This document shows positions 63,502 through 64,000 of a stretch of 64,000 bases of DNA, in pieces. Within the stretch, counting starts at the first letter, position 1; the number at the start of each line of letters is the position of its first letter. This DNA is from Ilumatobacter nonamiensis YM16-303 (GTDB taxonomy: Bacteria > Actinomycetota > Acidimicrobiia > Acidimicrobiales > Ilumatobacteraceae): NCBI RefSeq assembly GCF_000350145.1, contig NZ_BAOL01000065.1, positions 1 to 64,000 on the forward strand, written 5' to 3'. The notes under the pieces were generated by a model. The model did not search any database and was not told the origin of the DNA. It saw only the letters and a program-made list of their open reading frames with translations. A program made the translations under genes and the position numbers.

Positions 63502-64000
63502 TCAGTCGGTGGGCGGCCGCAGCGAGCCGTCGAGGATCCGGTCGGCGACCTCGCGCATTCGGGTCCGTTCGCTCATCGCCGTCTTCTGGATGAAGGCGAA
63601 GGCGTCGTTCTCCGAGAGTCCGGCCTCGTCGATGAGCGTTCCTTTCGCCCGGTCGATGACCTTGCGTGATTCCAGTTGTTCACCGAGCGCATCGACTTCC
63701 CCGGTCAGCGTGGTCAACTCGCGGAATCGACCCATCGCGACTTCGATCGCCGGGATCAGATCGCTCTTCTGGAACGGCTTCACGAGGAATGCGAGGGCTC
63801 CCGCGTCACGGGCCTCCTCGACCACCTCACGCTGACTGAACGCGGTGAGCATCAGGACGCCGCACAGCTTCTCCGCATTGATCGTGCGCGCCGCGACGAG
63901 TCCGTCGGCTCCGGGCATCTTGATGTCGAGGATGGCCAGGTCGGGCTTCGTCTCGCGGACGAGATCGACGACCGCGTCACCACGTCCGGTTTCCCCGACG
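63502..64000 (-). CDS. ANTAR-domain response regulator (PdtaR-like), 5' end cut by the window
   Basis: At least 165 residues; the start lies beyond the right edge. Receiver domain with phosphorylation-site strand LAILDIKMPGADG and the switch lysine in FLVKPFQKSDL, then a coiled linker (LTGEVDALGEQLESRKVIDRA, quoted in part) and an ANTAR RNA-binding domain (ESRKVIDRAKGTLI to the end, with AFAFIQKTAM). Such proteins bind paired RNA hairpins to prevent termination. M. tuberculosis pdtaR (Rv1626) occupies the same place near polA. No histidine kinase is visible in the window. Confidence 0.92.
   Translation of the reverse strand, partial: VGETGRGDAVVDLVRETKPDLAILDIKMPGADGLVAARTINAEKLCGVLMLTAFSQREVVEEARDAGALAFLVKPFQKSDLIPAIEVAMGRFRELTTLTGEVDALGEQLESRKVIDRAKGTLIDEAGLSENDAFAFIQKTAMSERTRMREVADRILDGSLRPPTD

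Overview
The window looks like the chromosome of a high-GC actinobacterium, most likely of the Acidimicrobiia (Ilumatobacter-like); that placement is inference from GC content, GTG starts, leaderless promoters, an F420-type luciferase-like enzyme, AbiEi/DUF559 genes and the housekeeping gene order. No stretch longer than about 255 bases lacks a gene. I saw no rRNA, tRNA, CRISPR array or complete insertion sequence.

The backbone is housekeeping and nearly all on the minus strand. At the left are pgk, gap, rapZ and uvrC, with a methyltransferase and a luciferase-like gene between rapZ and uvrC. uvrA (19.2-22.1 kb) and uvrB (51.6-53.7 kb) follow, each with a LexA-type box at the same distance from its start codon. 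At the right are two CorC-like membrane proteins, coaE, rpsA, polA and an ANTAR response regulator cut by the window edge. Right end to uvrA follows the Mycobacterium tuberculosis order Rv1626-polA-rpsA-coaE-uvrB-uvrA, so the blocks between these genes stand out as accessory.

Accessory block 1 (about 7.7-9.0 kb) is an AbiEi/DUF559-type gene flanked on both sides by a pair of 38-bp palindromic repeats with an exact 61-bp period. Block 2 (9.05-17.87 kb) is a tightly coupled N-acetylglucosamine operon: ROK repressor with an operator inside its own promoter, lipoprotein binding protein, two permeases, NagZ-type hydrolase, ROK kinase, NagB and NagA. It has no ABC ATPase gene.

Block 3 (22.1-49.8 kb, between uvrA and uvrB) is the most interesting. 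A receptor-type Ser/Thr kinase faces a giant Ig/FN3 surface protein, followed by MoxR ATPase, DUF58, a transglutaminase-fold protein that has lost its catalytic residues, an acidic one-TM protein, PP2C phosphatase, an FHA/zinc-ribbon protein and an FHA/winged-helix protein. These meet an EssC/EccC-like secretion ATPase with its own FHA domain, and then a two-domain WXG100 protein, a second WXG-like protein, an RHS toxin and its probable immunity gene. The kinase-FN3-AAA-DUF58-transglutaminase core corresponds to the bifidobacterial PFNA cluster; here it is joined to a minimal type VII-like toxin exporter. The same inverted repeat, GGGGA-N4-TCCCC, lies 24-25 bp upstream of a -10 element at three promoters of the block, suggesting one regulator for all of it.

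Separately, the gene at 56.6 kb is a glutathione peroxidase with an in-frame TGA exactly at the catalytic position, followed by a hairpin with an AGGTCT apical loop: a selenoprotein with a bacterial SECIS element, easily misannotated as broken.
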